NCBI GenBank assembly: GCA_036873755.1
Contig: JAVTVY010037113.1
Location: 62,001 to 126,000, forward strand
DNA: 64,000 nucleotides
Direction: 5' to 3'
Source: Hanleya hanleyi
Lineage: Eukaryota > Mollusca > Polyplacophora > Lepidopleurida > Hanleyidae
The number at the start of each line of letters is the position of its first letter. The first letter of the stretch is position 1. Below the pieces are notes generated by a model, which saw only the letters and a program-made list of their open reading frames with translations, searched no databases and was not told the DNA's origin. Both the position numbers and the translations under genes were made by a program. Positions 53,407 to 64,000 of the stretch are shown here, in pieces.

Positions 53407-53412
53407 AATAAA
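53407..53412 (+). terminator. DHX37: Polyadenylation signal AATAAA for DHX37
   Basis: Perfect AATAAA about 70 bp after the 50-bp array and 890 bp after the stop codon. This is the first good signal downstream. Confidence 0.7.
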
Positions 53413-56277
53413 CATACATTGTACATAATTGAAGTGGTCATTATCGACTTCTTTATTGGTACTGCGTTAGTGGGAGGGAGGAAGGGGACTCCTAGGAAAT
53501 GATGTACATTTCAGGGATGAGATTATTCAGGGGAAACACTGATTGTTAAAACATCAGATTTCATAAGTGTCTGCTTTTCCATTCCAGACATTCAAATTTG
53601 TTTTTCGATCTGTTTTTGACTTGAGAAATTCTCATGCCCAACATGTCTCACCTCTTGTTAACACATGTATCTCAACAAATTGACCAGATCTTTGACTCAT
53701 TGCAGGCTTATGACCTATTTTCAAAGATCACGGAGGTAAAAATTTGATGATCACTAATCATGCCTATGAACACAATATTCAGCAGGAGTGTGAGACGGAG
53801 GCCAAATGAGCGAGTCTCACTTTGAATGCATGAGAGTTGATAGGTTTGCATTAAGTTGATTCAAGGATGACCTTGACGTATTTTCAGAATGTCAAGATGG
53901 GGTGAACATAAGTCACACATTCTCCTAAACAAAACTTTTACACAATGGTGCATTATTCAGACCTCTCAACTTCTCTCGAGAGCCTTGTTGATTAAGGGGC
54001 TGATACAGGGGCAACGTTTTGAAAGTTGTGTCATAGGAAAGATTATACATCAAAATGTTCTTTGTCCCATGGAGAATCCCACCATGACACGTTTGACATG
54101 CAGGTATAACTACATAAATAAAAATCCACAAAAACAATTGTTGTTAGGAGTGCCAGCAGAAGTACATAAATATTAACACACAATATTGAAAAGCAATTAA
54201 GAAAATTCTGTTTAGTGTGTGCTACAACAAAGACTATGTTCGATATGAAAATTGTTTTGTTTTTTTACTTTATCAGTAACTGACTTCATCTAGAAATTTT
54301 GTGTAGATTGAGCGTACCTGACATGTGGATCAAATCACAGACATGTCGATAGGCAATTAATTATGCAGCTTCTTTGAAAAGGCTGTGAATGAATGGACCA
54401 CAATAGGGCAGTTGGGGATTGAATAGAAAGAATCCAGGGCATTTCCCTCACTGACTGCACAAACTGATTTAGATGTATTAGCTTTTCAAACTAATACAGG
54501 TTGGTGAGCGGGGTGTGACACACACCTGTCTTGGATAACTCCACACAGCTTTGTATTGTCCTTTATATTGGCTGAGATGAATTATCATTGCCCTTGACAA
54601 TTAAGTTGACAGTAAATGATAAAAAAAGCTTTTAAAAATACTTCCCAATGAAATTTTCTTTCCTGACATAGTCTTTGTTGTAGCAGTGATTTCATACAAC
54701 TTTGAGGACCATCTCTCAAGAGAGTGTGTGAATTCTTTATTGACTTCTGCTGGCAGTGCCGAGACACTTTGTTTCTGTAATTATATTCTCAAATTTACAT
54801 TTTCTGTTTAAAGGGATGTCATATTCACATTCAGCAAGGGTTGGGGAACATTTTGGTATATGATATTGACCACCAGCTGGATTGCCTATTTAGTAATCAG
54901 ATCACCTGAGATTCTATGAAAAAAGGCAGCTGAACATATATCACCCCCTTAAATGAATGGGGAATACATGAATGCGCTTTCAAACTGTTCTGGTGTGGGG
55001 ACAACTCTAGCAATTTATGTTAAGGATGTCCGCTTGTGGTTTTTGGCTTTGGCAGCCATTTTGCCTGTTTTCTCTTAGGTTATCTCCCTTTCCTAGGTTA
55101 AGCGATAGGGATTTCCCTAAAAAGCCTTCTAGCTGAGAATTTTGCAGAGCAACATCCATCCAATTTGATAGACATTGTTTTTCTCTGCAAACAGTCAGAA
55201 TATAAGAAAAAGTTAAATACTATTTATACAAACTAGGACTATTCCCTATGTTTTCTGTGTTATCAAATGGAGCATGGGTCGGTCTACTTAATGTTGCCCA
55301 CAGTTAAAAAATGCACACCAACCTATATTTTTTTCTTTGTTTTTCCTCGTATTACATAATTAGAAATGCAACAACACACATTATTAAAAAACTTAAGTAC
55401 TTTGATTTACCAGCAGCGGACATCCTTAAACTACGGAGGTCGAAATTTGTTCTGGTTTACAGGCACAGACAGCTTTCCATGTCAAAAACTAAATTTATCC
55501 ATGAACTCAAGCAATCAGTAGTTGGTCAATTTGATGATTTATAACACATCACTGCAGGTAAAATGCGACATCAATCAGACTTTCTTTGTCAGACAAACGT
55601 CAATACAATGTCTTTAGCTACATGCACCATACAATCTGAAGCCAGAATGGCTTCTCCAGCAGATGATACATTATGAAATAATCGTTCCTTCTCACGATAA
55701 CAATGGAAATGTATTCACTGTAACAACAGTAGCTGGGGTGTCTGGTCTAGGGTAGCAGTTTCTGGATTGTTTCACTCCTCTCCCTATACTTGGTGAGGAA
55801 ATATTTTTAACCAGTGGTAAACTGACAAATGTAGTAAGTACGTATGCTTACAACCCTAATGAATAGTTTGACAAGTAGAAACTATGTGAATTATCATCAA
55901 ATCAAAATAATTGCCCATGTACAAGCATAGGGAAGCTAGAAATGAAACGACCCAGAGACTGCCTCCCCAAGCCACGCATTCAAAGCTACTTTTCAGCAGT
56001 GCAAAGCAGTAATCCGTCTCACATTTTCATAACAGGAAATTAGTTGAGACATCACAAATCCAACTGTGCAGCGAATACTGTCCCAAAAGTGCTTTAATTA
56101 AGTCGGACCCAGTCGGGTATTCAGTGATTTGGCCAGTATGACCACCACCAGTCAGCTTGAGAGTAATCCTGGCGATACAAACATTCGCACACCACATGAA
56201 TTTATGTAATGTTACCATCGTCATAACAACTGGTCTCGAAATATAAATGCTGAACACATAGAACAGATTTAACAGGA
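53413..56277. other. Intergenic DNA between DHX37 and the small minus-strand gene
   Basis: No recognised gene. Apart from the inverted repeat listed at 54149-54760, only chance ORFs were seen, for example 55311-55544 on the plus strand, which has no motif. Confidence 0.45.
54149..54760. mobile_element. Possible 610-bp element with inverted ends
   Basis: Arms 54149-54238 and 54667-54760 are inverted copies, best at their two ends (GTGCCAGCAGAAGT; GCTACAACAAAGACTATG); the left arm is shorter in the middle. No target duplication recognised. Confidence 0.5.
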
Positions 56278-56283
56278 TTTATT
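56278..56283 (-). terminator. Polyadenylation signal for the 92-residue gene
   Basis: Minus-strand AATAAA 78 bp after the stop codon at 56361. Confidence 0.6.
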
Positions 56284-56360
56284 CATTGTATACAATTGTA
56301 AAAATATAAACGAGATATCAGAGCTGTTAATAAATAGAACTAGAAGATGTATTTACAATA

Positions 56361-57966
56361 CTAAAGACTGGCGTAAATGCGGTCACAGATCCATTCAAGA
56401 GATTGAGTACCTGAAGAATCGACTGAAATAAAATGTGTACAACTTATTGTAAACTACCATTAACTCCCCTAAAACAATGAAATGTTAAGTCTTGGACATC
56501 TTTGCCATAAAATGCAACATATGACTAGTCTAGCTAATATCAGATAAGACTAGTCTAGCTAATACCATTAGACTATCAGTTTAAAATACAGTGACTGAGT
56601 TGTTGAGATTACAGTTGAACATACAGAATACACAAACCAGCTAAAAGTTAATGCATGGCTAAAAGCTCGCATGTAGATGTACTGATGAATATATTTCATC
56701 AGTGACTAATCACAAGGCAATAAGATCGTAAGTGGCTAAGTGGCACTAAGTTCACTTAAAGAGAGTATCAAATTTTCCTGATAATATTTCACTTAATCCG
56801 ATGTTATTTTATAAATAATTTTAATAAAAGAACTTGTATCAAACAAAGTATCATTGTTATGGTGAACATTTTCAGATTTGATTGCAATCACAAGAATTGC
56901 CAGATTTCTTCTGAGAATAACATTTCATGTAGACTTAATCTATTTATGTCATATTGTGATTGTGACCACATACATTATTGATAGTAAATGTTGTGACAGT
57001 TCTCCAAAGTAAAAGTTGAGAACAATGAGACCGACAGAAAAATGATGGACAGTTCACATTGTTAAGGGCTAGTACAGCTTGTGATCAAGTTTGATTCAAT
57101 TTTAGTATCAAGCAAAATGTTCACGTTCTGGGTAAGGTAGCAACATTGATCAAAGTCATACCGATTACCTGACCATGCCAGGCAGAAGATTATTATGTAG
57201 AGTTCCAAATATTACATTATGTCCACATTCATATATTCTACAAATTGGATGTAGTAAATATTAGGTGTTAATGTGAGAACAATATCAAATTGAGGATATC
57301 TATGTAAACAGATTTGTGCAGAATGATCTCCTGTGACATACCGTTTTACTGCCACATAGCACCATCATGGTAAAACATGGCTGACATGATTAAAAATATA
57401 CAACATATATTCCATGTACAAAATATATTCTGGGTTTTGATGTGATTTGTTGATTCCATGCATGTGAAGTTAGTATACAGCACTTTAAGTTCAATACTAC
57501 AAAATGCATAAATGACCTAGCACGGTTAAGCGAAGATTCGAGGTTCAGTTCAATATTTAGTATGAAATAAATTTTGCTTTCAAATTACCCTTCCGAATCT
57601 TTGCTAAACCGTACCAGGTCCTTTGGGCATTCACCAAGACAACACTTAAATAGCACTGCTGCCAGCCTTTCAGAAGGCCCCCAATATTACAATAAGGCAC
57701 CAATATGCTCTTGAAAAAGAAAAATACTCAAACCATCCGTTTTATTTACCTTTAATCTGAATACACACAGACCAGGCTAAGGACTGTTTGCTCAATTTAG
57801 CCCTGATTAGTTTGTCCACTTTTTTCCCTTGTAAATCTTCCAATTCAGACCTTCCAGATGCCTGATTCCAGATATAATTGTCTTTAATCCTTAGATGAAC
57901 GGTTTCCTCAGCGCACTGGCAGATGTATTGACGAGTGACTTCAGCATAAATTTGCAATTCATACAT
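56361..57966 (-). CDS. Unidentified two-exon gene, 92-residue protein
   Basis: Exon 1 is 57750-57966 (ATG at 57964), donor AAAG|GTAAAT. Exon 2 is 56361-56422, acceptor TTTTATTTCAG, stop TAG at 56361. The phases fit (217 + 62 nt = 93 codons), and an AATAAA follows 78 bp later. The protein starts MYELQIYAEVTRQYICQCAE, continues through IKDNYIWNQASGRSELEDLQ and KLIRAKLSKQSLAWSVCIQI, and ends DSSGTQSLEWICDRIYASL. No signal peptide or membrane segment. Charged and aromatic residues are mixed as in a small folded protein. I do not recognise the family. It lies between the convergent DHX37 and CENPJ genes, on the CENPJ strand. It could instead be part of a longer gene with upstream exons that I missed. 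Confidence 0.55.
56423..57749 (-). other. Intron of the 92-residue gene
   Basis: AT-rich, no repeat array or coding sequence recognised. Confidence 0.4.
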
Positions 57967-58490
57967 TTTTTTTGGTTAAATATTGATTTAACTATTTGGC
58001 AACTTCAGGTTGAAAGTTATCATTGATTAAACATATTTACTATGCTGTTGGCATGGGCAGGAGAGGAAATGTACGAACTACAAATTTATGTTGAGAGTAT
58101 CACCTTAACGCACCTATCGGTGCACCATGACAAAGCTTTTGTCTAACGATTAACGGCAATTATATCAGGAATCAGGCATTGGAATGGCCCGTCCCATTGG
58201 ACAGGTATGGGATGGAACTATTTTCATTTCCACCATGAAATAATCATTCCAGTTAACACTTATTGTTCCTGTAGAATACCTCGCATACATTAGTTCATGT
58301 TCATGAACACATGTACTATGCTCAAGTTTCTTGTACATATCCAACCTCAAAATTGGAACTGGATCCCACATGTTTAGACATGTTAGAGAAGTTTACATCG
58401 CTTGCTCATCAATCTCTTCTAATGGTTCTATGATCGTTATGAGCGACTGTTTATACATTCTATGTATGTGTCCTTTGTCTCAATTCATGG

Positions 58491-58619
58491 CTATGATCGT
58501 TTATCCATAATCACGTTCCCCTCCTTATCCTTCACTCTGACCCGACCATTGGAGTATCTGGTCTCTTGACGACCATCCGGGAATACCGTCTTCATGGTAC
58601 CATCGGGGTATTCTCTCTT
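58491..58619 (-). CDS. CENPJ: CENPJ terminal exon
   Basis: Acceptor ATATTTCAG, phase 0. Encodes [20 protein letters not shown] then [22 protein letters not shown] and stop, the last G-box strands. Confidence 0.9.
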   Translation of the reverse strand, partial: KREYPDGTMKTVFPDGRQETRYSNGRVRVKDKEGNVIMDKRS

Positions 58620-61600
58620 CTGAAATATGTAAAAAAAAATAAAAATAAAAAAAAATTCCTATACAAAGTAATAGATGAGCTCTAATGAAAAGTAAAGTCA
58701 CTACTTTGGTCACTTTGAAACACATTGAACGCAGATTCAAAAAAATATTTAGCCTGTATGCGTTTCACAATTCGACAACTCCTTGAGATGTTAGTCAAAG
58801 AAAGAGTCCTTGGGTGGAAGTTTTGGATAAATTGAGTTGAAAGGTGGTCTAAAATGACTGAATTATTCCAGGAATTACTGCAGCTGAATGAGTCAATCTC
58901 ATTAAAAACAGATCCAGAAACCGATTCTCTAACTGAATCTGACCTTCCTGCCTCAAGGCCGTTCTGTGACCATCTGGCATGAAAATATCTCTTTTCGGCT
59001 AAATCATATTCGACCAATCAATGGAACATATGCCATGATAATAGGACAGACATCTTCTTATGCAACCAAATCACCAGGATATATGACCTGGTCAGAGGTT
59101 GAAATGTTTGCTCAGAACCAAAGAGCTATTGGCCCCTAAAGTGAAAATTTCTGGGAGCCAAAATAATTTTTTAGGGGCCAATTTTTTCTTAATAAATTGA
59201 CAATTGATACCGTGTTGGGGGGTCTTGGCCAAATTAGACTTCAAGAGACCAAGAAAACATTTTTTGTTATCGGTAAAATGAGAATACATCACTTTTGTAG
59301 CTGTGTGTTTATTATGCAGGTTTTTCTTAAGTTATTGTTCCTTTTGTTGGTGATGATAGCTGACATTTTAGACTTCATAAATAACAAAGTAAATTAAAAA
59401 CACTGACTACTGAAACCATTTGCAAAGGCCGCTTCCTGATTTTTCTCAAAGTTCACTTCCGGATCTTTCTCAAATTTGCAATTTCGTGAATTTATATAAC
59501 CATGTGCTCTCTGTAATGGATCACTGCAAACAATGTTTTTGGAGACTGGCATTTGAAAAGTTGTTGACCAGAACTTAATAAAACTGACACCAGTATAGCG
59601 GCAAAGGATCTGAAGAAATATACAAGAGCATAGTATGGCCAGAGTAACTGTAAACAGCACAAAACTTCACCATGAGGCACGTGTAGATTACAACAACATG
59701 CTGCTTTTACTTTCGGAATGAAATGAGAGAAATGACACGCTTGTGACTAAATCACTGGACCTTGATAGTTGTTTGTCTAACTAAGCTGTAAGTGGACATT
59801 CTTCTAGGCAATATTTTGGTAGTGAAAATGGTTCTCATTTGGACTTTGACTAAAAATATGCAGACTTGTTCAAACAGTTTCAGAGGCCAAATGGTGAGTA
59901 GACTGTAATTCTGTGGTCGCCAAAACGGATTTACTATCGCAAATGGCGAGCTGGCGACTGGTTATTTCAACCCCTGGACCTAGCCACGGTAAACTGACAA
60001 ATTTCAAAATAAACAAAATTAGAATTGCCTTGCTGCAGGGAAATATATGACCGACCCATGACCATTACGAAAAGTGATGAAGAATATTGCTTTGTATTTA
60101 TCCAAACTAAGTTATGTAGGAAGGAGCTTTACGGTTTCGACATCAGACGAAGGCGATACATTCAACACTATGTGGGAACATTTCGCACCGTGAATTGGTT
60201 GTCAACTTGACCCGACTCAAGTTGAGATTTGAATTCATGTCATCGGCACTCTCCATCTTTCTATTTATAAGAGTTGAAATTTCCAGGGTATCTGCAGACT
60301 TGTGGAAAGGGACTTGAGATAGGCAGAGGGTCAGATCCAATTTGAGAATCAGTTGCTGGATCTGTTTTTAATCCGATTAATCAGATTGTCTTTTGAGCAT
60401 CATAACATCTTCAAATGAATAAATGATGGAGACAAAATGCTGAAATCAAACCCATAACATCTGATGATTCTGATAAGTGATCTGAAGACTTTCTTTTTAG
60501 GAGGATGGTCAAGCTATGGATAGACAGTTGGAATGAACACATACTGTTCCTTGTAGACTGGAGGGTGGTGGGGTGGGGGGTGGTTTAATGTCACTCATAT
60601 GGTGACGGCCAGTTTGGTTGGTGGAGGAAGCCTGGAGAGACCCACCGTAACTGGCAACCTTCACAAAGCACCAGTAGGGCTTGAACTCGTGCTGGTTCAG
60701 CGGTGAGAGGTTATAGCAGTCACCAGCGAAGTGCCCAAGACCACTCAGCCTCTGAGGGACCCCTTGTAGACGAGATCAAGTGATGTGGTATAGCATTTAA
60801 ACTCACTGGAGAATCAAACACAAGCAGCGGTAAATGTACAGACAATGATACCTTGAACTGTTCAGTGTGGATTTCTCGCTGTCCATTGGGGAATTCTATC
60901 GTCTTGTCTCCAGTCTTTTCCACCCTGATCACTGTGCCATCAGTGAAGATACTCTCCTCTACCCCACTAGGGAACAGGTACTTAATGGTCTGGTCAGGAA
61001 AGGTGATCTCCTTGGTACCATCTGGATAGTGCTTCTCTACTTGGTTACTATCATAAAATCCACAATTAATTATTGTCAAATTATTAAAGATGTTCATTAG
61101 TATCACTGATCAGTATTACATAGTACACATTAGATTAATAACGAATAGATATAAATGTTTTCTTTCTTCAAAGTTAGTAATAATGTTAGCGTTGAGCTAG
61201 TCTAACTTTGGAATACATTGAATACTTTCAATGTGAAGTTGATAAAAAGTGATGAACACTTCTGCAATATGAAAATATGCTGTCGATAGTGTGGTGCTTG
61301 AGATGAAATAGCTATTCCCAGAAAATATCTCTGATAATTAGAGAGCAAATAAATGGTCAGATCTGTTCACTTTGGCGGAAGCAATCAAACCTGATTTTGC
61401 CAGTAACGATGGTGTAATAATAGTAGTACTTCATGATTTGAGCAGCCTCTTGAAGAGAACCAAAACAAAATTCTGTATTCCTGAAGTGAACGAGTCACAC
61501 TTGGAGACTGATAAGAGACTTACTTAGGGAATTGAAGAACCTCTAGCCCATCCGGGTATGTGGTATGGGTGGTCTGAGCTTCTGAATAGTAATACACCTA

Positions 61601-63112
61601 AAACAAACAATACAGACAGATAAAAACAGCCCCATGACCTACAGGAGGAAAATTAGCACAAGCTAACCAATAGGTAAATTAAAATGATCACAATTTATTA
61701 TCAGTCAAAACATTTGATAAACTATTGATATTATCTAATATTTTTTTACACGGATCGAGCTAAATCAGTGCACACATCATCTGTGATGTAGAATAAAATG
61801 AACATGGCAATTAAGATGGATCTATATCCACATGCATATTACAAAAATATATTATTCAAATAAGGTCTGGTTGAGGAAAAAGCAATTGGTGACCACAAGC
61901 AATTGTAACAACTGGCAGTTTTACTTAATTATTACCCAGTTAATATAGGCCAATCTCGCTAATTTGTCTTTGGCTTCTGTGCTGTGACGAAATGGATGTG
62001 TGATGTAAGTTTGGTCCACCTAGGCATACTTAATCTTGAGATATGGTGGCAACGAGAAATCAGAGAGGGACATATGTATTTACATACAGGACAATACCAG
62101 ACATGTGTCCGGTGTAAATTTAGGGTGGTAACTAGTTGGTGACAAATACACCACCCTTGACTCAAGCTTTGTTTGAAGTAAGTTGGTGCTCTAGGCATAG
62201 TCTTGAGATATGGTAGTAATAAGCAATTGCTGACAAATGGACAATATCTCTGAGGTAGTTTGGTGTGCATTGGTGGTGTGCATTGGTATAGTCATTCTTC
62301 AGTGGTAACAAGATGACAGAGCCAAAGAACATAATGTCATGACAATACCAACAGAAGCCATAAGAACATACCACTTTTTGATCTGACATGATCTGTTTGA
62401 TATCTCCATTGAAGAAACAGACAATTATAGACTCTCCGTCTGAGGAGATTTCCTTCCTCGTCCCGTTAGAGAAGAGGATTTCACGAGCACCAGTACTGTA
62501 TATTCTCTCCAACTGAAACGATCAAACAGCAAACAAGAGTGATCAACCTATCTTCAGTATCAATAATATTTATCCCAAAGTTTCAGGGCTATAGCTATAT
62601 TTTCAACAGAGTATACAAAGTTAACCCAACTGTGTAAGTATTTGAACACTCATAATTAACCAATGAACTGATTTATTTTAATTATTTATTCTCACCATGT
62701 GAAAGTTAACACAAATAATGACATTATTGTTTTGAGAATAACAGGCCCCGAATTTCAAATGTAATGTAACTTCACTATCAAAAGAAGCATTGAGAAGAGC
62801 AGCTGATGCTATGATCCAGAGGATGTGCTGGACAGTACTTCAAGTTACACACACTTCTTACCAAGAAAATGCCTTTGAGCGCAGAAGCACAACTCAGTCA
62901 AGATGGCTGAACATTTTTAAGACTGTCTTACATAGCGAAGGTACCCATATCCTACCTTGCCATCAGGGTGTTGTATTTCATCATACTCTCCCCCTTTGTC
63001 TATGGAAGACTTGTCCACATTAAACCTGGCAGCCATCTTACGTGCTGTGGATCGCTGTTTCTGACCAGAGACATTGGACACTGCACTCTCTGCATCTCCG
63101 TTCATACTAACG
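58491..63112 (-). CDS. CENPJ: CENPJ/CPAP (SAS-4) homologue, C-terminal TCP10_C domain (partial gene)
   Basis: Five coding exons on the minus strand: 63112-62956, 62512-62372, 61597-61524, 61047-60852, 58619-58491. They join in frame to 231 residues and a stop (TAG, 58491-58493); upstream exons lie beyond the window. The product is the T-complex protein 10 C-terminal (G-box) domain: a ladder of about 20-residue beta-strand repeats such as [86 protein letters not shown]. In CPAP this single-sheet domain binds STIL and is needed for procentriole assembly. The order and sequence match CPAP. A TCP10-like paralogue cannot be excluded without the N-terminus. Confidence 0.86.
59093..59976. mobile_element. 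884-bp hAT-like non-autonomous element
   Basis: The ends CAGAGGTTGAAAT and CAGGGGTTGAAAT (inverted) match the CAGNGG start usual for hAT elements. The flanking octamers GACCTGGT (59085-59092) and GACCTAGC (59977-59984) agree at six of eight positions, the size expected for hAT duplications. No transposase. Lies in the last CENPJ intron. Confidence 0.6.
59977..60851. other. Last CENPJ intron, 5' part
   Basis: A stretch at about 60,555-60,770 (GGGGTGGGGGGTGGTTTAAT, then GGGCTTGAACTCGTGCTGG) looks like a dispersed repeat known in style from molluscs, possibly SINE-related. Not proven. Confidence 0.3.
60852..61047 (-). CDS. CENPJ: CENPJ exon (G-box core)
   Basis: Acceptor CTATGATAG, donor AAG|GTATCA. 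Encodes [40 protein letters not shown] and [17 protein letters not shown], the most conserved part of the domain. Confidence 0.93.
61524..61597 (-). CDS. CENPJ: CENPJ exon
   Basis: Acceptor GTTTTAG, donor CTAA|GTAAGT. Encodes [20 protein letters not shown] and LQFP, equivalent to the [19 protein letters not shown] block of CPAP. Confidence 0.92.
62372..62512 (-). CDS. CENPJ: CENPJ exon
   Basis: Acceptor CGTTTCAG, donor GTG|GTATGT, phase 0. Encodes [20 protein letters not shown] then [20 protein letters not shown]. Confidence 0.92.
62956..63112 (-). CDS. CENPJ: CENPJ exon, first one inside the window
   Basis: Acceptor TGTTTACAG, donor AAG|GTAGGA. Encodes a variable linker ([20 protein letters not shown]) and [10 protein letters not shown], then the first repeat start [10 protein letters not shown]. 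It begins in phase 2, so at least one more exon lies to the right. Confidence 0.85.
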
Positions 63113-63189
63113 CTGTAAACAAGATGACACAATATTCCAGGCAAGTTTTTTTAAGCATGTAACTGAGAGGAGATACGAGACTCAATCTC

Positions 63190-64000
63190 TCTCGTTGATG
63201 CCGGTGGGTACTTTTGTATGTAACTGATTCATCCAGTAAACTTCCCTGGAGTGTCGGGGTCAGAGCGGACAACTTCAATGATTTCAATGAGAATATCGGT
63301 GACAGAGTGGCCGGGTGTTGACCAAAAGTGTCGGGGTGCAGGTTCGTCTGGTTTGAGATTGCATGTATTACGAAGGAGTTCAAGAATCCTGACATAGAAT
63401 TCACGGCAGCTTTCACTCACATACTGTTTGTCACATTTCTTGCAAGTTAGCATGTAGATGACATTGCAGGTGGAGCAGTTGCCAAGTAGGTTTTTTCGGT
63501 AGCGGAGGCCTGTGTACGAGCTTCTGAAGCGTCGATGATGATTCATAGCAGGGCAGATTTTACAGTTCCGATATTCACAATCTTAGACCAGATTGATCTG
63601 GGTTTTGCCAGTGAACACGGCAGAGTGCGGGGGTATTGGATACACGTTTGGGTTGCATCTGAATGCAAGGACGGGAAAATCCGGGAAGAGGGACCCAAGG
63701 TGGGTTGAACTCTGGAGGATGGGCCAGATCTCACGTGTGGCGTCATATATTTTATGCGCATGTGGGTGATATGTGAAAATCAGGGGAATCCGTTTCTGGG
63801 ACATGTCAATGTGGGTCTTAGGTTTAAGCAGATCCGCTCTTGGGTGGGATTCCGCGAGATCACATTTTGTTGGATCAGTTCAGGTGGATAACCCCTCCAG
63901 TGGTAGAATTGTGAGAGGTTGGCTGCGTGTAGTTGGAAGTCTGAAAGACATGTGCAGATTCGTCAAATTCGTAGGAATTGTCTGTACGGGGCAGCATTCT
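63190..64000 (-). mobile_element. Penelope-like (GIY-YIG) retroelement remnant
   Basis: Minus strand, in a CENPJ intron and cut by the window edge. From about 63,990 to 63,830 a frame reads CTCLSDFQLHAANLSQFYHW then RGYPPELIQQNV, the RT C-terminal end. At 63,804-63,583 it reads RIPLIFTYHPHAHKIYDATR then EIWPILQSS, the linker typical of Penelope-like proteins. At 63,546-63,229 it reads CNVIYMLTCKKCDKQYVSES then a late H-rich part, a GIY-YIG nuclease with the usual YVG changed to YVS. At least one frameshift; inactive. Confidence 0.75.

Noticed and set aside
56027..56257. Minus-strand ORF with ITLKLTGGGHTGQITEYP
   Set aside because: The GGGH.GQ run recalls ribosomal protein S9/S16, but the rest does not match. 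It lies just past the poly(A) signal of the 92-residue gene and has no convincing upstream exon.

Overview
This window is eukaryotic nuclear DNA, intron-rich, AT-rich and full of interspersed repeats. DIRS-like tyrosine-recombinase retrotransposons, a Penelope-like fragment, many foldback elements and a tandem repeat family typical of molluscs suggest a lophotrochozoan, most likely a bivalve. That taxonomic call is inference from repeat style and gene sequence, not a database match.

Layout. (1) 1-5,600: gene-poor upstream DNA with a decayed Ty3/Gypsy pol (minus strand) between two copies of a 130-bp repeat, two hairpins, and a 28-bp x5 array. (2) 5,687-52,521, plus strand: one gene of 29 coding exons for the DEAH-box rRNA-processing helicase DHX37. 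The exons join in one frame to a predicted protein of 1,181 residues carrying all helicase motifs. (3) Its introns hold most of the other content: a 985-bp TIR element, a structurally complete 6.7-kb DIRS-like element (14,437-21,102), a putative 5.3-kb element with subterminal repeats (22,872-28,168), long hairpins, a 165-bp tandem array (37,983-39,290), and a decayed DIRS element with a LINE fragment nested in it (40,771-46,126). (4) The last third of DHX37 carries three unrelated minisatellites, each seeded on an exon edge: a splice acceptor, a splice donor, and the stop codon. (5) 56,361-57,966, minus strand: a small two-exon gene for an unidentified 92-residue protein. (6) 58,491-63,112, minus strand: the last five coding exons of a CENPJ/CPAP (SAS-4) homologue encoding its TCP10_C (G-box) domain. 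Its introns hold a hAT-like element and a Penelope-like fragment.

How the genes relate. DHX37 (ribosome small-subunit maturation) and CENPJ (centriole assembly) are convergent and functionally unrelated; nothing here suggests joint regulation. The main biological interest is the repeat architecture. Tandem arrays have multiplied functional gene signals (5' splice site, 3' splice site, stop codon) in place. A sense-oriented DIRS element whose ICR and right ITR each carry consensus splice donors also sits in a DHX37 intron.

Limits: exon edges come from splice consensus, frame continuity and recalled family sequence. No alignment, RNA evidence or database search was available.
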